From positions 150,332 through 214,331 of the forward strand of contig NZ_QGGL01000004.1 of the NCBI RefSeq assembly GCF_003148565.1: 64,000 bases of DNA, in the 5' to 3' direction. The DNA is from Tumebacillus permanentifrigoris. GTDB lineage: Bacteria > Bacillota > Bacilli > Tumebacillales > Tumebacillaceae. Numbering within the stretch: the first letter of the stretch is position 1; each line of letters starts with the position of its first letter. This document shows positions 62,901 through 64,000 of this stretch, in pieces. The position numbers and the translations under genes were made by a program. The notes under the pieces were generated by a model that searched no databases, had not been told where the DNA came from, and was given only the letters and a program-made list of their open reading frames with translations.

Positions 62901-64000
62901 CATCCGCGCACCTTGCATCGTGGTTTGCGACAGGAGATGGTTCTGCAAACGATGGGTGACTTGCAGAAGTTTGAAGCCATCATTGCGGTCGCGTTCCAGT
63001 AGCAGTTGCAAGAAGCGCAGTTTCCCCACTTCCAGCGCTTTCGACTGTTCGTAGGCCGCGTCAAACGCGGTGAGATCGATCACGCCCAGCAGTTGTTGGG
63101 TGCGCTGTTTTTCCTTCATCGCATGGTAGAGCGATTCGCCCGAGACTTCGGAGTAGAAGTCTGCCGTCCACGCCTCTGCTGTGTGCTGGTTTCCGTTGTG
63201 AATCACGATCACTTTTTGCACATCGGTACGGTCCTTGAAGATCTGGGAGGCCAGAGCGCTGGTGGCAGGTGTCGCCCAGACGACGACCAGACCCCCGGTC
63301 AACTCGGCGTTCCCGGCGATCGCTTTCTCTTCCCACTCCTTGACGTAGACGAGCGTGTCCGTCTGTGCCGGAGTTTCGGAAGCACTGACGGGCGGTTGAC
63401 TATCGACTTGGGTCAGTTGAGCGGGTTTGGGAACCCAGTAGCGTTGTTTGGCAAAGGGGTAGGTCGGCAGGGAGATCCGTTGCGGCAACGCGCCCGTGTA
63501 CAAGTTCGTCCAATCCACCGATTGTCCATGCACCCATGACTCCAACAGGCTTGGGTAGGCGGTTTTGTCCTCGGCTTCTTGGTTGCGTTTGAGGCGGCCT
63601 TGGTACAGGTTGGCGATGCCCGTTCGGCCTTCCAAGAAGGCTCTCAACTTGTCCTCCAACTCCTGAATCGAGTACACCAACATCCCCAAGCGCTCCTCCA
63701 TCGCTTCTCGTCCGATCTGCAGGGTGTAAGCGATATTCGGCAGGTCGGCCTCGCGATAGCCCTGTTCGCGGATCGAGACGAGCAGTTTGCGCGCCTGTTT
63801 TTGAAGGGCGTCCTTGTTCTTGGCAGACAGCGCGATCATCACGGGGTCAGTCAGCGTCTGCGAGGCGTTCTGGTGCACCTCGACAGCCGGAATGTATTCC
63901 TCCACGATCACATGTGCATTCGTTCCGCCTGCGCCAAACGCAGAGATCCCGGCTGTTCTCGGGTATTCCTGCACCTGACCATCCATTTCAATGACCGGTC
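59979..64000 (-). CDS. Trans-AT polyketide synthase, partial: (KS)-KR-ACP-KS0
   Basis: The reading frame is open to the window edge, so only the last 1340 residues or so are seen. Numbering from the first visible Met: end of a KS (GTNAHVIVEEY) and its linker to LPTYPFAKQRYW (about 185), KR (about 215-700; GGSRGIG at 453, SDYAMAN with Tyr614), ACP (about 740-815; YGVDSV, Ser773), and a KS (about 863-1275) with active Cys1020 and His1195 but with EVNGGGSPVTD in place of EAHGTGTxLGD, so the first catalytic His is Asn1155. Such KS0 domains pass chains on without elongating. The gene overlaps the next by 17 bases, and that protein begins with the DH-ACP that belongs to this KS0. No AT is present. 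Confidence 0.92.
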   Translation of the reverse strand, partial: PVIEMDGQVQEYPRTAGISAFGAGGTNAHVIVEEYIPAVEVHQNASQTLTDPVMIALSAKNKDALQKQARKLLVSIREQGYREADLPNIAYTLQIGREAMEERLGMLVYSIQELEDKLRAFLEGRTGIANLYQGRLKRNQEAEDKTAYPSLLESWVHGQSVDWTNLYTGALPQRISLPTYPFAKQRYWVPKPAQLTQVDSQPPVSASETPAQTDTLVYVKEWEEKAIAGNAELTGGLVVVWATPATSALASQIFKDRTDVQKVIVIHNGNQHTAEAWTADFYSEVSGESLYHAMKEKQRTQQLLGVIDLTAFDAAYEQSKALEVGKLRFLQLLLERDRNDGFKLLQVTHRLQNHLLSQTTMQGARMAGLYRMFSSEYKQVVSLTMDSEIPVHEVSALAKQIEGEYVLGSQANSTECCYRNGRRYEPKLSLALTKQEVQTHSYRTGTYQVEDVILITGGSRGIGASVAEHIVAQGVRNLVILGREAMPARSEWKSIVSGHEKPALQAKLQRMQALIDRGVNVYYSHTALTDEAGLRAMLQAVRQEMGAVTGVFHCAGSASANPAFINKPISDIVAVCEPKISGLETLYEALSHEPLKFFTLFSSVSGVSPKLGAGQSDYAMANSYMDTFALHKRGQGKTRVTSIQWPAWGETGMASSGMPPAFSKTGLVALSTREGLTLLDGIQAADLPVSMPCVIRLDLFSPVQFLKTELPPKPDQQGGARTVAKPIEAPAKPVAVSNQGQQAEIRAWLQQLFISELKLTMEQLDDDTPFDEYGVDSVLLAQLAHKMSSRLGGVMLDPSLLLEYSTITALIQYFIRHHADAFGQAEAETNTNTVAPTLQVLPEPAPVREPVTVQQPVVVSHPSVQADDEIAVVGLSCRFPGAPTKEAYWELLTRGTSAIQPVPQSRWTPVAGRKDFAGWVDGVDLFDPKFFLINEQDAAIMDPQARVILEESLKAIYDAGYAHKQLFGEKVGVYIGGRAQPRTDIQAVLEAPNPILGIGQNYLATNISRFFNFRGPSLVVDTACSSAITNMQFAIDSLRGGRIEMALVGAVNLILSPYTHEIFAARNLLSKDGVMRIFDKQAEGEVLGEGAGVVLLKRLRDAVRDGNQIYGVIKGVAVNNDGRTLGPGSPNLAAQKQVMQEALTMSGLQPADIGYIEVNGGGSPVTDSLEIKALSEVYDLKNTALQPCLLGSVKPNIGHLLLTSGMAGFIRCLLSVHHKQIPLFRSALDPFDHYDFAASRIQFNRETIDWKAVPGKKRIAALNTFPDGGTNCHALIEEFVPDESYRRTAFAQPLPTMDRKSFPLNSMPPIQSDLKQPQGVSSHSMSISTMWGNYDEKVI

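Noticed and set aside
51746-64000. Integrated acyltransferase or enoylreductase domains
   Set aside because: No GHSxG acyltransferase motif and no ER nucleotide-binding motif was found between the KS, DH, KR and ACP domains; the modules fit trans-AT architecture.

Overview
The window looks like a chromosome segment of a spore-forming, moderately GC-rich Bacillota (Bacillales, perhaps Tumebacillus or another Alicyclobacillaceae; this is an inference). The reasons are strong AGGAGG-type ribosome binding sites, tight terminators, HelD, EcsC, PadR, PspA and YhgE-type genes, and no outer-membrane genes. I see no rRNA, tRNA, CRISPR array or transposase.

Layout. 1-250 holds a tiny toxin-like ORF with its Shine-Dalgarno in a hairpin. 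300-8740 is mixed housekeeping: a PfkB kinase, an extended SDR, a PadR-controlled drug exporter, an extradiol dioxygenase, a lipoprotein cytochrome c with Sco, a DUF2062 protein, a VanY-type lipoprotein and a GH114-like protein. 8840-22329 is one uninterrupted minus-strand operon of eleven genes for an extracellular polysaccharide. It holds PelF, a PelG-like transporter, two coiled-coil proteins sharing an LWG motif, a GT-C-like membrane protein, an ATP-grasp enzyme, a DUF3473-type deacetylase, a MurJ-type flippase, a GT2, a DUF2304 protein and a catalytically degenerate HD-GYP protein with a Cys-rich tail. 22553-36620 carries HelD, a GH43 arabinanase-like enzyme, EcsC, a MaoC protein, a NodB deacetylase, a three-gene orphan cassette with two very small genes, an MBL/TetR pair, an arsR-arsI-arsC operon, PspA with a membrane partner, and a two-component system.

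36746-44653 encodes a secreted protein of 2635 residues made of 15 FN3 repeats and 13 Ig-like repeats. Its leader carries a clear GEMM-I (c-di-GMP) riboswitch followed by a terminator hairpin. Together with the Pel-type operon and its HD-GYP protein this suggests that c-di-GMP coordinates matrix polysaccharide and matrix protein in this organism.

45063-49431 holds PAP2, an SDR, a CstR-like repressor with a rhodanese, and a ribA-ribD pair. 49595-51540 is a TetR regulator and a YhgE/Pip-type permease whose promoters share a CGTTTGA element. From 51746 to the right edge are two trans-AT polyketide synthase genes, the second cut by the window edge. Read in transcription order the domains are KS-KR-ACP-KS0 | DH-ACP-KS-(ACP-like, no Ser)-DH-KR-ACP-KS. 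The KS0/DH split is a dehydrating bimodule, and the last protein ends on a KS with no ACP or thioesterase after it.
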